This document shows positions 54,605-63,510 of a stretch of 64,000 nucleotides of DNA, in pieces. Source of the stretch: Nocardioides daeguensis (GTDB taxonomy: Bacteria; Actinomycetota; Actinomycetes; Propionibacteriales; Nocardioidaceae); assembly GCF_019192965.1 (NCBI RefSeq), contig NZ_JAHTKU010000011.1:248001-312000 (forward strand). The letters are read 5' to 3'. Under the pieces are notes generated by a model that saw only the letters and a program-made list of their open reading frames with translations, was not told the DNA's origin and did no database searches. The position numbers and the translations under genes are program-made. Within the stretch, counting starts at the first letter, position 1. Every line of letters begins with the position of its first letter.

Positions 54605-56908
54605 ATGACCGTGCGCAGGTGGGGCGCGTCCGAGTCGCGATCTCCGCGCGTCGCCGTGGCCGAGCGCGTCGTGGGACGCCTGTCCTGGGTGTGGCTGATC
54701 GTCGGGCTCGCGGCCAACCAGCTGGCACAGTCGGCCACGCACGAGACGAGCCAGGCGATCTTGCTGACCACCCTCTCGATCTTCTTCCCGATGCTGCTCC
54801 TGCGCCTCGCCCTGGCGGTGCGCCTGTATCCGGGGCGGAGGACGGGCCTGCTCCTGCTTCTCGGCGCGGTCTTCGCCTGGTCGTTGGGCTCGATGACGGT
54901 CAACGCCGAGAGCGCCGCCACGCGGGCGCACTTCCCGGCGCCGGGGGAGTGGCTGTTCCTCGTCTCCTACGTCGGCATGGCCGGCTACCTGATGCTCGAC
55001 CTCGACCGGCGACAGCTGCGCCCGACGCGGGGGTGGCTCGACATCGCCGTGATCTGCGGCGCGACGTCGTGCCTGGCGTCGCTGCTCCTGGTCACGCCGA
55101 TCCGGCTGGCGTCCGGCCAGGAGGGAGCACCGCTCCTGCTGGCCCTGATGTACCCGCTGGCCGACCTCGCCCTGGTGCTCGCGGTGCTCGTGCAGGCGCT
55201 CCTCCACGCCCGCGGCGACCGGCGCAAGTCGGTCATGCTGGGCCTCGCCTTCACCCTGCTGGCCGCCGCGGACTCGGGGTTCACCCTCCAGGCGTCAGCA
55301 CGCACCTATGACTTCGCCAATGCCAGCAACGCGCTGTGGGGCGGCGCCTTCGCGCTGCTCGTGGCGGCAGCGTGCCGTCCTCCTCAGGCGGTCATGCGCA
55401 GTGTTCCCAAGGCCGCCGGCACCACCGTCCTGCTCAGCGCAGGCGCGGTGGCCGCCGCCGTCCTGATGATCCGGCCGGACGAGACGCTGGCCTACTACAC
55501 ACTGCCCCCGGCACTGCTCACGATGGTCGCGGTCGCCTGGCGGATGGGCCTGGCTCTCAAGGACGCGAACCGGGCCACCGAGGCGTTCGCCCTGTCGCAG
55601 ACCGACGACCTGACCAAGCTGCCGAACCGGAGGGCGGTGCGCGTCCGGTTGGAGGCGGGGCTGGCCGCCCGCAAGCCGCTGGCACTGATGATGCTGGACC
55701 TCGACGGCTTCAAGGAGATCAACGACGCGCTCGGGCACCACGTGGGGGACACGGTGCTCCGCCTGGTGGCGGTGCGGATGCGTGAGACCGTCGAGCCGCA
55801 CGACCTGGTCGCCCGGCTGGGCGGGGACGAGTTCGCGATCATCCTCGGGACCGACGACGAGATCGAGCTGATGGAGGTCGCGCACCAGGTGTTGCGCGAC
55901 CTCGGGCAGCCGATCGCCGTGGACGGCATCGAGGTCTGTCCGTCGGGCTCGATCGGGATCACGATCGCCCAGGTCGACGACGCCGACGGCGGTGACATGC
56001 TGCGACGTGCGGACGTCGCGATGTACCAGGCGAAGAGCTCGAGCATGGGGGCGGCCCTCTACGACGCCGAGCTGGACGAGTTCTCACGATCACGACTGCA
56101 GCTGGCCGAGGATCTCCGCAAGGGCATCGCCGACGACCAGATCGAGGTCTGGTACCAGCCGCAGCTGGACGTGGCCACGATGCAGATCTCCGGGCTGGAG
56201 GCGCTGGTCCGCTGGCGCCACCCGGTCGAGGGCGTGCTCAGCCCCGTCTCGTTCCTGCCGGTGGCGCGCCGGGCCGGCCTCATGGGGACGCTGTCGGAGA
56301 CGGTCGCCCGGCAGGCGGTGCGTGAGCACGTCAACCTGGTCGGGTCGGGCCTGGATCTGCGGGTCGCCATCAACTGCGCCCCGACCGAGCTGCTCGGACA
56401 GGCCTTCCTGCCCCACCTCTATGCCGCGGTCGAGGCGAGCGGGGCCCCCGTCGACGGCCTGGTCCTCGAGGTGACCGAGGACTCCTTCCTCGCGGACCCG
56501 CAGCGCACCCGCGAGGTCCTGCAGGATCTGCGCAGCCATGGCGTCCAGGTCTCGATCGACGACTACGGCACCGGGTTCTCCTCGCTCACCTATCTGCGCA
56601 ACCTCCCGGTGCAGGAGCTGAAGATCGACCGCTCCCTCGTCGCCCACGTCGCCACCGACACCCGCAGCCGCAAGATCGTGGCCTCGACGATCCAGCTCGC
56701 GCACGCGCTCGACATGCGGATCGTCGCCGAAGGCGTCGAGAACGCCGCCGACCTCGAGGCGCTGGTCGAGATGGGCATCGACACGGTGCAGGGCTACCAC
56801 CTCGCCCGGCCGATGCCGGCCCGCGAGGTCGAGAGCTGGGTGCGCGGCTGGAGCTCCGCCGCGCTGTCGGGAGAGCGGCACGCCGACGGCCGCCGGATGG
56901 CAGGATGA
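54605..56908 (+). CDS. GGDEF-EAL cyclic-di-GMP turnover protein with membrane sensor
   Basis: A 767-residue protein. The first 310 residues hold eight or nine membrane helices, probably a sensor. A GGDEF domain follows, with an intact GGDEF at about residues 405-409. Its inhibitory RxxD site is degenerate (EPHD). The EAL domain starts near residue 500, with LEALVRW near 532, INCAPTEL, EVTEDSF, DDYGTGFSS, ELKIDRS and EGVEN all present, so both catalytic centres look complete. Net activity cannot be told. The ATG has GGAAGGAGG just upstream. The gene encoding an N-acyltransferase-like protein follows after 50 bases. Confidence 0.9.
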   Translation: MTVRRWGASESRSPRVAVAERVVGRLSWVWLIVGLAANQLAQSATHETSQAILLTTLSIFFPMLLLRLALAVRLYPGRRTGLLLLLGAVFAWSLGSMTVNAESAATRAHFPAPGEWLFLVSYVGMAGYLMLDLDRRQLRPTRGWLDIAVICGATSCLASLLLVTPIRLASGQEGAPLLLALMYPLADLALVLAVLVQALLHARGDRRKSVMLGLAFTLLAAADSGFTLQASARTYDFANASNALWGGAFALLVAAACRPPQAVMRSVPKAAGTTVLLSAGAVAAAVLMIRPDETLAYYTLPPALLTMVAVAWRMGLALKDANRATEAFALSQTDDLTKLPNRRAVRVRLEAGLAARKPLALMMLDLDGFKEINDALGHHVGDTVLRLVAVRMRETVEPHDLVARLGGDEFAIILGTDDEIELMEVAHQVLRDLGQPIAVDGIEVCPSGSIGITIAQVDDADGGDMLRRADVAMYQAKSSSMGAALYDAELDEFSRSRLQLAEDLRKGIADDQIEVWYQPQLDVATMQISGLEALVRWRHPVEGVLSPVSFLPVARRAGLMGTLSETVARQAVREHVNLVGSGLDLRVAINCAPTELLGQAFLPHLYAAVEASGAPVDGLVLEVTEDSFLADPQRTREVLQDLRSHGVQVSIDDYGTGFSSLTYLRNLPVQELKIDRSLVAHVATDTRSRKIVASTIQLAHALDMRIVAEGVENAADLEALVEMGIDTVQGYHLARPMPAREVESWVRGWSSAALSGERHADGRRMAG

Positions 56909-56958
56909 GACCGCGGCGGAGCTGGAGCCCGGCCGCTCCGGACCACGAGGAGGCTGCG

Positions 56959-57657
56959 ATGAGCGCCGCCCCCCTGCGGCTCGTGCTCGACCCCGTCGGT
57001 CGGGAGCTGGCCGCCGCCCTGCGGTGCGAGGCCGACGTCTTCTTGGACCGGTACGGCAACACCGCTGCGGAGTTCGAGCGCGAGTACGGGCCCTATCGCG
57101 GCGCGACCGGTTTCATGACCGTGCTGGACGAACGGGGCGAAGCGGTCGCCACGGCTCGGGTCATCGCGCCGGGACCGGCGGGCCTGAAGACGCTCAACGA
57201 CATCTCGCGTCCACCGTGGCAGGTCGACGGCCGGCGCTCGGCCCGGGCGGCCGGCGTCGACCCGGACCGGACCTGGGACATCGCCACGATCGCGGTCAGG
57301 CCCGGCGCCGGGCGCGAGGGTCTGTGCGCGGCCGCGCTCTACCACGGCATCGTGACCGCGGCCTTCGCCAACGACATCGAGTTCGTGGTCATGATCATGG
57401 ACTCGCAGCCGCGACGCCTGCTGACCGAGCTGGGCATGCAGACCCAGGTCCTCCCCGGCACGATGACCGGGGAGTACCTGGGGTCGGACAGCAGCACCCC
57501 GCTGTGGGCCAACCTGCACCGGATGTTCGACCGCCAGCGCCAGGAGGTCCCGGACGCCTACCGGCTGATCTTCCAGGGCATCGGGCTGGACGGCATCGCC
57601 CTGCCGACGGACTGGTCGTGGCGCCCGGGAAGTGCCGTCAGCCGCGTCCGGCGGTGA
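56959..57657 (+). CDS. N-acyl amino acid synthase-like (FeeM/LuxI-fold) acyltransferase
   Basis: A 232-residue protein of the GNAT-related autoinducer synthase fold. CEADVFLDRYGNTAAEFEREYGPYRGATGFMTVLDERGEAVATARVI is the N-terminal pattern, with the D-x-x-G strand and ARVI, seen in FeeM-type N-acyl amino acid synthases and in LuxI. WDIATIAVRPGAGREGLCAAALYHGIV is the acyl-donor loop. Such enzymes join an acyl chain from ACP or CoA to an amine. ATG at 56959 with GAGGAGG upstream. Its position behind a GGDEF-EAL gene suggests a shared signalling role, not proven. Confidence 0.68.
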   Translation: MSAAPLRLVLDPVGRELAAALRCEADVFLDRYGNTAAEFEREYGPYRGATGFMTVLDERGEAVATARVIAPGPAGLKTLNDISRPPWQVDGRRSARAAGVDPDRTWDIATIAVRPGAGREGLCAAALYHGIVTAAFANDIEFVVMIMDSQPRRLLTELGMQTQVLPGTMTGEYLGSDSSTPLWANLHRMFDRQRQEVPDAYRLIFQGIGLDGIALPTDWSWRPGSAVSRVRR

Positions 57658-57681
57658 CCGGAGCCCCGGCGTACGGCGCTG

Positions 57682-58161
57682 TCACGGGAGCCGGGTCCGG
57701 GTCTCCCTGGCGTGGTCGGCCTGCATCATCCGGGCCATCGCGAAGCAGCAGATCGCCAGCGCGACCATGCCGAGGGCGAAGTGGGCCATCTGGTCGACGC
57801 TGAACAGGTTCACCGCGAGCAGGGCGAACCAGACGCCGAGGACGTCCCCGCCGACCTGCGGCAGGGCGGCGACGAGCAGTCCGATCACCAGCGTGATCGC
57901 TCCGATCCACATCACGGCGTCGGCGGCGTTGCCGGGCAGCAGGTCGTTGACCCAGGTCGAGATCGAGGCCTCCCAGGTGGAGCTCTCGGTGACGGCGTTG
58001 GTCATCATGTCGAGCCCCCACAGGACGGGGAGCGCGATGAAGGTCGCCCACAGGACCACTCGGCTCTGGTGGGCGGCGTCGACGGTGGCGAAGTGGGCGA
58101 GGTCGTGCATCTCCTCGCGCATGTCGTGGGTGAGGTTGTCCCACGCGTGGGTGCTGGCCAT
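57682..58161 (-). CDS. Four-helix membrane protein of unknown function
   Basis: A 159-residue protein. A helical N-terminus (DNLTHDMREEMHDLAHFATVDAAHQ) is followed by four hydrophobic segments, about residues 37-56, 83-103, 108-128 and 130-148. No family is recognised with confidence. The ATG at 58161 has AAAGGGG six bases upstream. A minus-strand promoter at 58211-58239 fits. It is divergent from a Cys-rich HTH regulator, which may control it. Confidence 0.6.
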   Translation of the reverse strand: MASTHAWDNLTHDMREEMHDLAHFATVDAAHQSRVVLWATFIALPVLWGLDMMTNAVTESSTWEASISTWVNDLLPGNAADAVMWIGAITLVIGLLVAALPQVGGDVLGVWFALLAVNLFSVDQMAHFALGMVALAICCFAMARMMQADHARETRTRLP

Positions 58162-58210
58162 GGCTGGCCCCTTTCTCGAGCGGTCCCCTTGGTGAGGGAC
58201 ATCACGATCG

Positions 58211-58239
58211 ACGGTAGACCTGTGAGGATCTTTCGACAA
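58211..58239 (-). promoter_or_regulatory. Promoter of the four-helix membrane protein gene
   Basis: On the minus strand TTGTCG (58239-58234) and TACCGT (58216-58211) are 17 bases apart. Confidence 0.45.
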
Positions 58240-58290
58240 GACTCGTGTCCGCTAGAGACTCGAGGGCGAGGAACGCGGGAGGGACGGGCG

Positions 58291-58983
58291 ATGGACGAGG
58301 CCTTCGGACGGCGGGTGGCACGGGTCGGCTCGCTCGCCGATCCGGTACGGCGAGCCCTGTACCGCTTCGTCGCCGAGCAGCCCGGCGCGGTGAGCCGTGA
58401 CCAGGCGGCCAGCGGTGTCGACGTACCCCGTCACACGGCGAAGTTCCACCTCGAGCGGCTGGTCGAGGAGGGCCTGCTCGTCACTGAGTTCCGCCGGTTG
58501 ACCGGCCGCACCGGGCCGGGTGCGGGCCGGCCGGCGAAGCTCTACCGCCGCTCCCGCCGCGAGCTGAGCGTGAGCGTCCCGAGCCGCCGCTACGACCTGG
58601 CCGGTCAGGTGCTGGCGGACGCGGTGGAGCGGACCCTCGCCGGCATGCCGATGCCCGACGCGCTGGCCGCCGCCGCGGACGCCGCGGCCGACGCCGTCGC
58701 CGGGGGCGCCGCCGAGCCGCTGCTCGAGACCCTCGCGCGGCTCGGCTATGAGCCGGGCGCCGAGGACGACGGCGCACTCTGCCTGGCCAACTGCCCCTTC
58801 GACCGGCTCGCCACCGACCACCGCGACCTGGTCTGCGGCGTCAACCGGAGCTTCCTCACCGCGTTGGCCCGCCGCTTCGAAGCCGTGGCCGAGCCGGTCG
58901 CCCCGGGGCCGGGATGCTGCGCGCGGGTCCGGCCGCAACTCGGTGATGGTGCACCAAAGGGCCGTGCTGCAACACGCCCGTGA
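58291..58983 (+). CDS. HTH regulator with C-terminal cysteine cluster (SufR/ArsR-like)
   Basis: A 230-residue regulator. The winged HTH occupies about residues 8-75 (ADPVRRALYRFVAEQPGAVSRDQAASGVDVPRHTAKFHLERLVEEGLL). The C-terminal part has LCLANCPFDRLATDHRDLVCGVNRSFL and PGPGCCARV, a set of Cys residues like those binding an iron-sulfur cluster in SufR-type proteins. It may sense redox or iron. The ATG at 58291 lies after GGGAGGGA. Divergent from the four-helix membrane protein; the downstream neighbour glnA2 has its own promoter-like box. Confidence 0.75.
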   Translation: MDEAFGRRVARVGSLADPVRRALYRFVAEQPGAVSRDQAASGVDVPRHTAKFHLERLVEEGLLVTEFRRLTGRTGPGAGRPAKLYRRSRRELSVSVPSRRYDLAGQVLADAVERTLAGMPMPDALAAAADAAADAVAGGAAEPLLETLARLGYEPGAEDDGALCLANCPFDRLATDHRDLVCGVNRSFLTALARRFEAVAEPVAPGPGCCARVRPQLGDGAPKGRAATRP

Positions 58984-58994
58984 CCTGGGATCAC

Positions 58995-59000
58995 TAGGCT
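58995..59000 (+). promoter_or_regulatory. -10 box of a leaderless-type promoter (glnA2)
   Basis: TAGGCT lies six bases before the ATG at 59007. Confidence 0.4.
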
Positions 59001-59006
59001 GCGGCC

Positions 59007-60347
59007 ATGGGTAAGCAAGAGGACTTCGTCCTGCGCGCTCTCGAGGAGCGCGACGTCCGGTTCGTGCGGCTGTGGTTCACCGACGTCCTGGGCTTCCTCA
59101 AGTCCGTGGCGGTCGCGCCGGCCGAGCTCGAGGGCGCCTTCTCCGAGGGCATCGGGTTCGACGGCTCGGCGATCGAGGGCTTCGCGCGGGTCTACGAGGC
59201 CGACATGCTGGCGCTGCCCGACCCGACGACCTTCCAGATCCTGCCGTGGCGCAGCATGGAGGGTCCGTCGACGGCGCGGATGTTCTGCGACATCGTGATG
59301 CCGGACGGTTCCGCGTCGTACGCCGACCCGCGCAACGTGCTCAAGCGGACCCTCGGCAAGGCGGCGGAGCAGGGGTTCACCTTCTACACCCACCCCGAGA
59401 TCGAGTTCTACCTGTTCAAGGACGAGCCGCGCGCGGGCGGGGAGCCGGTCCCGATCGACCGCAGCGGCTACTTCGACCACGCGGCCCACTCGCACGGCTC
59501 CGACTTCCGCCGCGAGGCGATCACCATGCTCGAGGCGATGGGCATCTCGGTCGAGTTCAGTCACCACGAGGGCGGACCTGGCCAGCAGGAGATCGACCTG
59601 CGCTACGCCGACGCGCTGACCACCGCCGACAACATCATGACCTTCCGCACGGTCATCCGTGAGGTCGCGCTCAGCCAGGGGATCTGGGCGACCTTCATGC
59701 CCAAGCCGTTCACCACGCACCCCGGCTCGGGCATGCACACGCACCTCTCCCTCTTCGAGGGCGACCAGAACGCCTTCTACGAGGCAGGCGCCGAGTACCA
59801 GCTGTCGAAGACCGGACGCCAGTTCATCGCCGGCATCCTGCGTCACGCCAGCGAGATCAGCGTCGTCACCAACCAGTGGGTGAACTCCTACAAGCGGATG
59901 ATGTTCGGCGGTGAGGCGCCGTCCTACATCTGCTGGGGTCACAACAACCGCTCCGCGATGGTCCGGGTGCCGATGTACAAGCCGATGAAGGGCCAGTCGA
60001 CCCGGGTCGAGCTGCGCACCATCGACTCGGCGTGCAACCCCTACCTCGCGTACGCCGCCGTGCTGGCCGCGGGCCTGAAGGGCATCGAGAACGACTACGA
60101 GCTGCCGCGCGAGGCCGAGGACGACGTGTGGGCGCTGACCGAGCGCGAGCGGCGCAGCCTCGGCATCGAGCCGCTGCCGAAGAGCCTGCACGACGCGATC
60201 GCGATCGCGGAGCGCTCCGAGCTGCTCGCCGAGACGTTGGGGGAGCAGGTCTTCGACTACTTCCTGCGCAACAAGCGAGCCGAGTGGGACGAGTACCGCG
60301 GCCAGGTCTCGGCCTTCGAGCGGGACCGGATGCTCCCGGTTCTCTAG
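59007..60347 (+). CDS. glnA2: Glutamine synthetase, GlnA2 type
   Basis: A 446-residue type I glutamine synthetase. Landmarks are EGIGFDGSAIEGF, THPEIEFYLF with metal-binding Glu, EFSHHEGGPGQQEIDLRYADAL, and MPKPFTTHPGSGMHTHLSL; NRSAMVRVPMY follows. Length is shorter than GlnA1, and the position directly before glnE matches mycobacterial GlnA2. The usual adenylylation-site block is replaced by IENDYELPREAEDDVW, so its control by GlnE is uncertain. It assimilates ammonia into glutamine, or acts on a related substrate. Confidence 0.9.
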   Translation: MGKQEDFVLRALEERDVRFVRLWFTDVLGFLKSVAVAPAELEGAFSEGIGFDGSAIEGFARVYEADMLALPDPTTFQILPWRSMEGPSTARMFCDIVMPDGSASYADPRNVLKRTLGKAAEQGFTFYTHPEIEFYLFKDEPRAGGEPVPIDRSGYFDHAAHSHGSDFRREAITMLEAMGISVEFSHHEGGPGQQEIDLRYADALTTADNIMTFRTVIREVALSQGIWATFMPKPFTTHPGSGMHTHLSLFEGDQNAFYEAGAEYQLSKTGRQFIAGILRHASEISVVTNQWVNSYKRMMFGGEAPSYICWGHNNRSAMVRVPMYKPMKGQSTRVELRTIDSACNPYLAYAAVLAAGLKGIENDYELPREAEDDVWALTERERRSLGIEPLPKSLHDAIAIAERSELLAETLGEQVFDYFLRNKRAEWDEYRGQVSAFERDRMLPVL

Positions 60348-60368
60348 GACCCCGCCCCAGGACCTGCC

Positions 60369-63296
60369 GTGAACCGGGCCACCCCGCGCACCGAGCTGCT
60401 CCGGCTCGGGTTCGTCGACCTCGATCGCGCGGTCGCGGACCTGGCTCGGCTCGGTCCGGGGGCCGGCGACCTGCTCGCCCTGCTGGGACGCACGGCCGAG
60501 CCGGACGCGGCACTGCGCGGTCTGTGCCGGCTCGCCGACGCCGCTGAGCAGACGGGCGAGCGCGCCGAGCTGCTCGCCGCCGTCCGCGACGACGAGGGCA
60601 CCGCGATGCGGCTGCTCTGCGTCCTCGGCGCGAGCGCCGCGCTGGCCGATCACCTGGCCACCCATCCCGAGCAGTGGCGCGAGCTCGCGGACCCGGACCT
60701 CGGCTCCACGCGCCCGGCCGCCTGGGCGGTGCGCGCCGCGCTGATCGAGGCGGTCACCGGCAAGCCCGACCACGAGGCGGTGGACGCGCTGCGGGTGGAG
60801 TACCGCCGCCACCTGCTGCGGCTCGCCGCCCGCGACCTCACCCACCACCTCGGCGTCGACGACGCCGCGGCGGAGCTGTCCGACCTCGCCGCCGGCACCC
60901 TGGACGCCGCCCTGGTCGTGGCCCGGGCGCGGGTCGGGGAGCCCGCGGCCGGCGTACGGCTGGCGGTGGTGGCGATGGGCAAGTGCGGCGGGCACGAGCT
61001 CAACTACGTCTCCGACGTCGACGTGGTCTTCGCCCACGAGGGCGACGAGCGGGTCGCCGCGCGCCTGGCCGCGCAGATGATGCAGGTCTGCGCCGACCAC
61101 ACCGCCGAGGGCACGATCTGGCCGGTCGACGCGGCCCTGCGGCCCGAGGGCAAGGCCGGCCCACTGAGCCGGACCCTGGCCAGTCACCAGAGCTACTACG
61201 AGCGCTGGGCCGAGCCGTGGGAGTTCCAGGCCCTGCTCAAGGCCCGGCCGGTCGCCGGCGACCGCGAGCTCGGCCGCGCGTTCGTCGCGATGGTCGCCCC
61301 GATGGTCTGGTCGGCGGCGGACCGCGAGGGCTTCGTCGACGCCGCGCGTGCGATGCGTCGCCGGGTCCTCGACCACCTCCCGGCCCGCGAGGCCGACCGT
61401 CAGCTCAAGCTCGGGTCCGGCGGCCTGCGTGACGTCGAGTTCGCCGTCCAGCTGCTCCAGCTCGTCCACGGGCGCGGGGACGAGTCGATCCGACTGCCGA
61501 CGACCCTGAGCGCCCTGGACCGTCTCACCGCGGGCGGGTACGTCGGTCGCGAGGACGGCGAGGCGCTGCACCGCGCGTACGCCTTCCTGCGCCAGCTCGA
61601 GCACCGGATCCAGCTGCACCGGCTGCAGCGCACCCACGTCGTCCCCGCCGACGAGGCGGCACTGCGGCGCCTCGGGCGCAGCCTGGGCTTCTTCAAGGAG
61701 TCGGGGAAGCAGCTGGAGGAGACCTGGCACGACCACCGCCGCGAGGTCAGCCGGCTGCACCAGAAGATCTTCTACCGGCCGCTCCTCTCCGCGGTCGCGC
61801 GGATCGGCGGCGACGAGGTGCGGCTGTCCTCGGAGGCCGCCGGCGCCCGTCTCGCCGCCCTCGGGTACGCCGACCCCCAGGCCGCGCTGCGCAACCTGGA
61901 GGCGCTGACCAGCGGCGTGAGCCGCACCGCCGCCATCCAGCGCACCCTGCTGCCGGCGATGCTGCAGTGGTTCGCCGAGTGTCCCGACCCCGACGGCGGC
62001 CTGTTCGGGTTCCGCCGGATCAGCGAGGCCCTCGGCCGCACCCCCTGGTACCTGTCCACCCTGCGCGACGAGGGCGAGGTCGCGGAGCGGCTGGCCCACC
62101 TGCTGGCCACCTCCCGCTACTGCACCGACCTGCTCGAGCGCGAGCCCGCGGGCGTCCGCCTGCTCGGCGGCGTCCTCCACCCGCTCGGCTCGGCCGCGCT
62201 CACCGAGGAGATGCTGGCGACCGGCGGCCGGCAGGACGGCTTCGACAAGGGCGTGCGCGCCGTACGCGCCGTCCGGCGCCGGGAGCTGCTGCGGATCGCC
62301 GCCGGCGACGTGCTCGGCCTGGTCGACGTCGCCGACGTCGGCTTCGCGCTCACCCGGCTCACCGACGCCACCCTCGAGGCCACGCTGCGGGGCGCGATCG
62401 AGTCGACGGCCCGCTCCCGCGGCACCGAGACCGTCCCGACCCGGATCGCGATCGTCGCCATGGGCCGCTACGGCGGCTTCGAGCTCTCCTACGGCAGCGA
62501 CGCCGACGTGCTGTTCGTGCACGACCCCGTCGAGGGCGCGGACGCCCACGAGGCCACGACCTTCGCGCGGCTCGTCGCCGAGGAGGTGCGCCGGGGGCTC
62601 GCCGTACCCGGGCCGGACCCGGCGCTCGTCGTCGACGCCGACCTGCGCCCCGAGGGCCGCCAGGGGCCGCTGGTCCGCACCCTCGACGCGTATGCCGCCT
62701 ACTACGCCAAGTGGTCCCACGTGTGGGAGGCCCAGGCACTCCTGCGCGCCGACGCCGTCGTCGGAGACCCGGACCTGCGCGAACGGTTCACCGCCCTCAT
62801 CGACCCGCTGCGCTACCCGGCGGGTGGGCTGAGTGACGACGACGTCATCGAGGTGCGCCGGATCAAGGGCCGCGTCGACAAGGAGCGGCTCCCGCGCGGC
62901 GCCGACCCCGCCCTCCACCTCAAGCTCGGCCGCGGGGGACTGGCCGACATCGAGTGGACCGTCCAGCTGCTGCAGCTGCGCCACGGCGCCGAGGTGCCCG
63001 GTCTGCGCACCACCCAGACCCTGGCCGCGCTCACCGCGGCCGCCGAGGCGGACCTGATCACCCACGACGACGCCGTGACCCTCGGCGCGTCGTGGCGGCT
63101 CGCCACCCGGGTCCGCAACGCGGTGCTGCTCGCGCGGGGACGCGCCGGCGACGAGTTCCCCCGCACGGTGCTCGAGCGCCGCGCCGTCGCCGGGATCCTC
63201 GGCTACCAGCCGACCGAGACGGATCGGCTGCTCGACGACTACCTGCGGGTCACCCGGCACGCGCACGCGGTCGTGGACCGGGTCTTCTGGGAGTAG
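60369..63296 (+). CDS. glnE: Bifunctional glutamine synthetase adenylyltransferase/deadenylase
   Basis: A 975-residue GlnE. It has two nucleotidyltransferase domains: the first with KCGGHELNYVSDVDVVF (GxGxxE-type plus DxD) near residues 199-215, the second with GRYGGFELSYGSDADVLFVH near residues 700-720. Helical linkers repeat RDVEFAVQLLQL and ADIEWTVQLLQL. It adds and removes AMP on glutamine synthetase in response to nitrogen state. GTG start at 60369, 21 bases after glnA2, so the two are one operon. The main GlnA lies outside the window. Confidence 0.93.
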   Translation: MNRATPRTELLRLGFVDLDRAVADLARLGPGAGDLLALLGRTAEPDAALRGLCRLADAAEQTGERAELLAAVRDDEGTAMRLLCVLGASAALADHLATHPEQWRELADPDLGSTRPAAWAVRAALIEAVTGKPDHEAVDALRVEYRRHLLRLAARDLTHHLGVDDAAAELSDLAAGTLDAALVVARARVGEPAAGVRLAVVAMGKCGGHELNYVSDVDVVFAHEGDERVAARLAAQMMQVCADHTAEGTIWPVDAALRPEGKAGPLSRTLASHQSYYERWAEPWEFQALLKARPVAGDRELGRAFVAMVAPMVWSAADREGFVDAARAMRRRVLDHLPAREADRQLKLGSGGLRDVEFAVQLLQLVHGRGDESIRLPTTLSALDRLTAGGYVGREDGEALHRAYAFLRQLEHRIQLHRLQRTHVVPADEAALRRLGRSLGFFKESGKQLEETWHDHRREVSRLHQKIFYRPLLSAVARIGGDEVRLSSEAAGARLAALGYADPQAALRNLEALTSGVSRTAAIQRTLLPAMLQWFAECPDPDGGLFGFRRISEALGRTPWYLSTLRDEGEVAERLAHLLATSRYCTDLLEREPAGVRLLGGVLHPLGSAALTEEMLATGGRQDGFDKGVRAVRAVRRRELLRIAAGDVLGLVDVADVGFALTRLTDATLEATLRGAIESTARSRGTETVPTRIAIVAMGRYGGFELSYGSDADVLFVHDPVEGADAHEATTFARLVAEEVRRGLAVPGPDPALVVDADLRPEGRQGPLVRTLDAYAAYYAKWSHVWEAQALLRADAVVGDPDLRERFTALIDPLRYPAGGLSDDDVIEVRRIKGRVDKERLPRGADPALHLKLGRGGLADIEWTVQLLQLRHGAEVPGLRTTQTLAALTAAAEADLITHDDAVTLGASWRLATRVRNAVLLARGRAGDEFPRTVLERRAVAGILGYQPTETDRLLDDYLRVTRHAHAVVDRVFWE

Positions 63297-63351
63297 CCCC
63301 GTCCGCTCGTCGCGTCGCCCGAGCCGGGCGGGGCGGGGCGGTGGAAAAGGT

Positions 63352-63391
63352 GTCGGGCCGCGACCTCTGGGGGGGTCGGTCGCGGCCCGAC
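63352..63391 (+). terminator. Hairpin after glnE
   Basis: A perfect 14-pair GC-rich stem (GTCGGGCCGCGACC with its complement) has a 12-base G-rich loop, 55 bases after the glnE stop. No T-run follows, so termination strength is unclear. Confidence 0.5.
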
Positions 63392-63510
63392 ATCCGACAT
63401 CATAGACACATCATTGGATCGTGGGGAGGGGAAGGGGGCGGTTGACCTGACACATGTCCACATTTGCCGGCCAGCCTCAGGAGGCTGGCTCGGCCCCCTG
63501 CCAGCCGGGC
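63392..63510. other. Intergenic stretch between glnE and the hydratase gene
   Basis: About 120 bases, less GC-rich around 63392-63420 (repeated CATC) with a G-rich run at 63420-63441 and TTGACC at 63442. A stem GCCAGCCTC-AG-GAGGCTGGC at 63470-63489 may end the leftward gene. No protein frame is recognised. Confidence 0.4.

Noticed and set aside
58746-63266. A 1,500-codon open frame on the minus strand opposite glnA2 and glnE
   Set aside because: It is antisense to two unmistakable genes, its residues are low-complexity (G/R/E/V/A-rich), and long antisense frames are expected from high third-position GC.
63331-63441. G-rich stretches as G-quadruplex or regulatory elements
   Set aside because: Each stretch has only three adequate G-runs, which is below the usual four-run requirement; the high GC background explains them.
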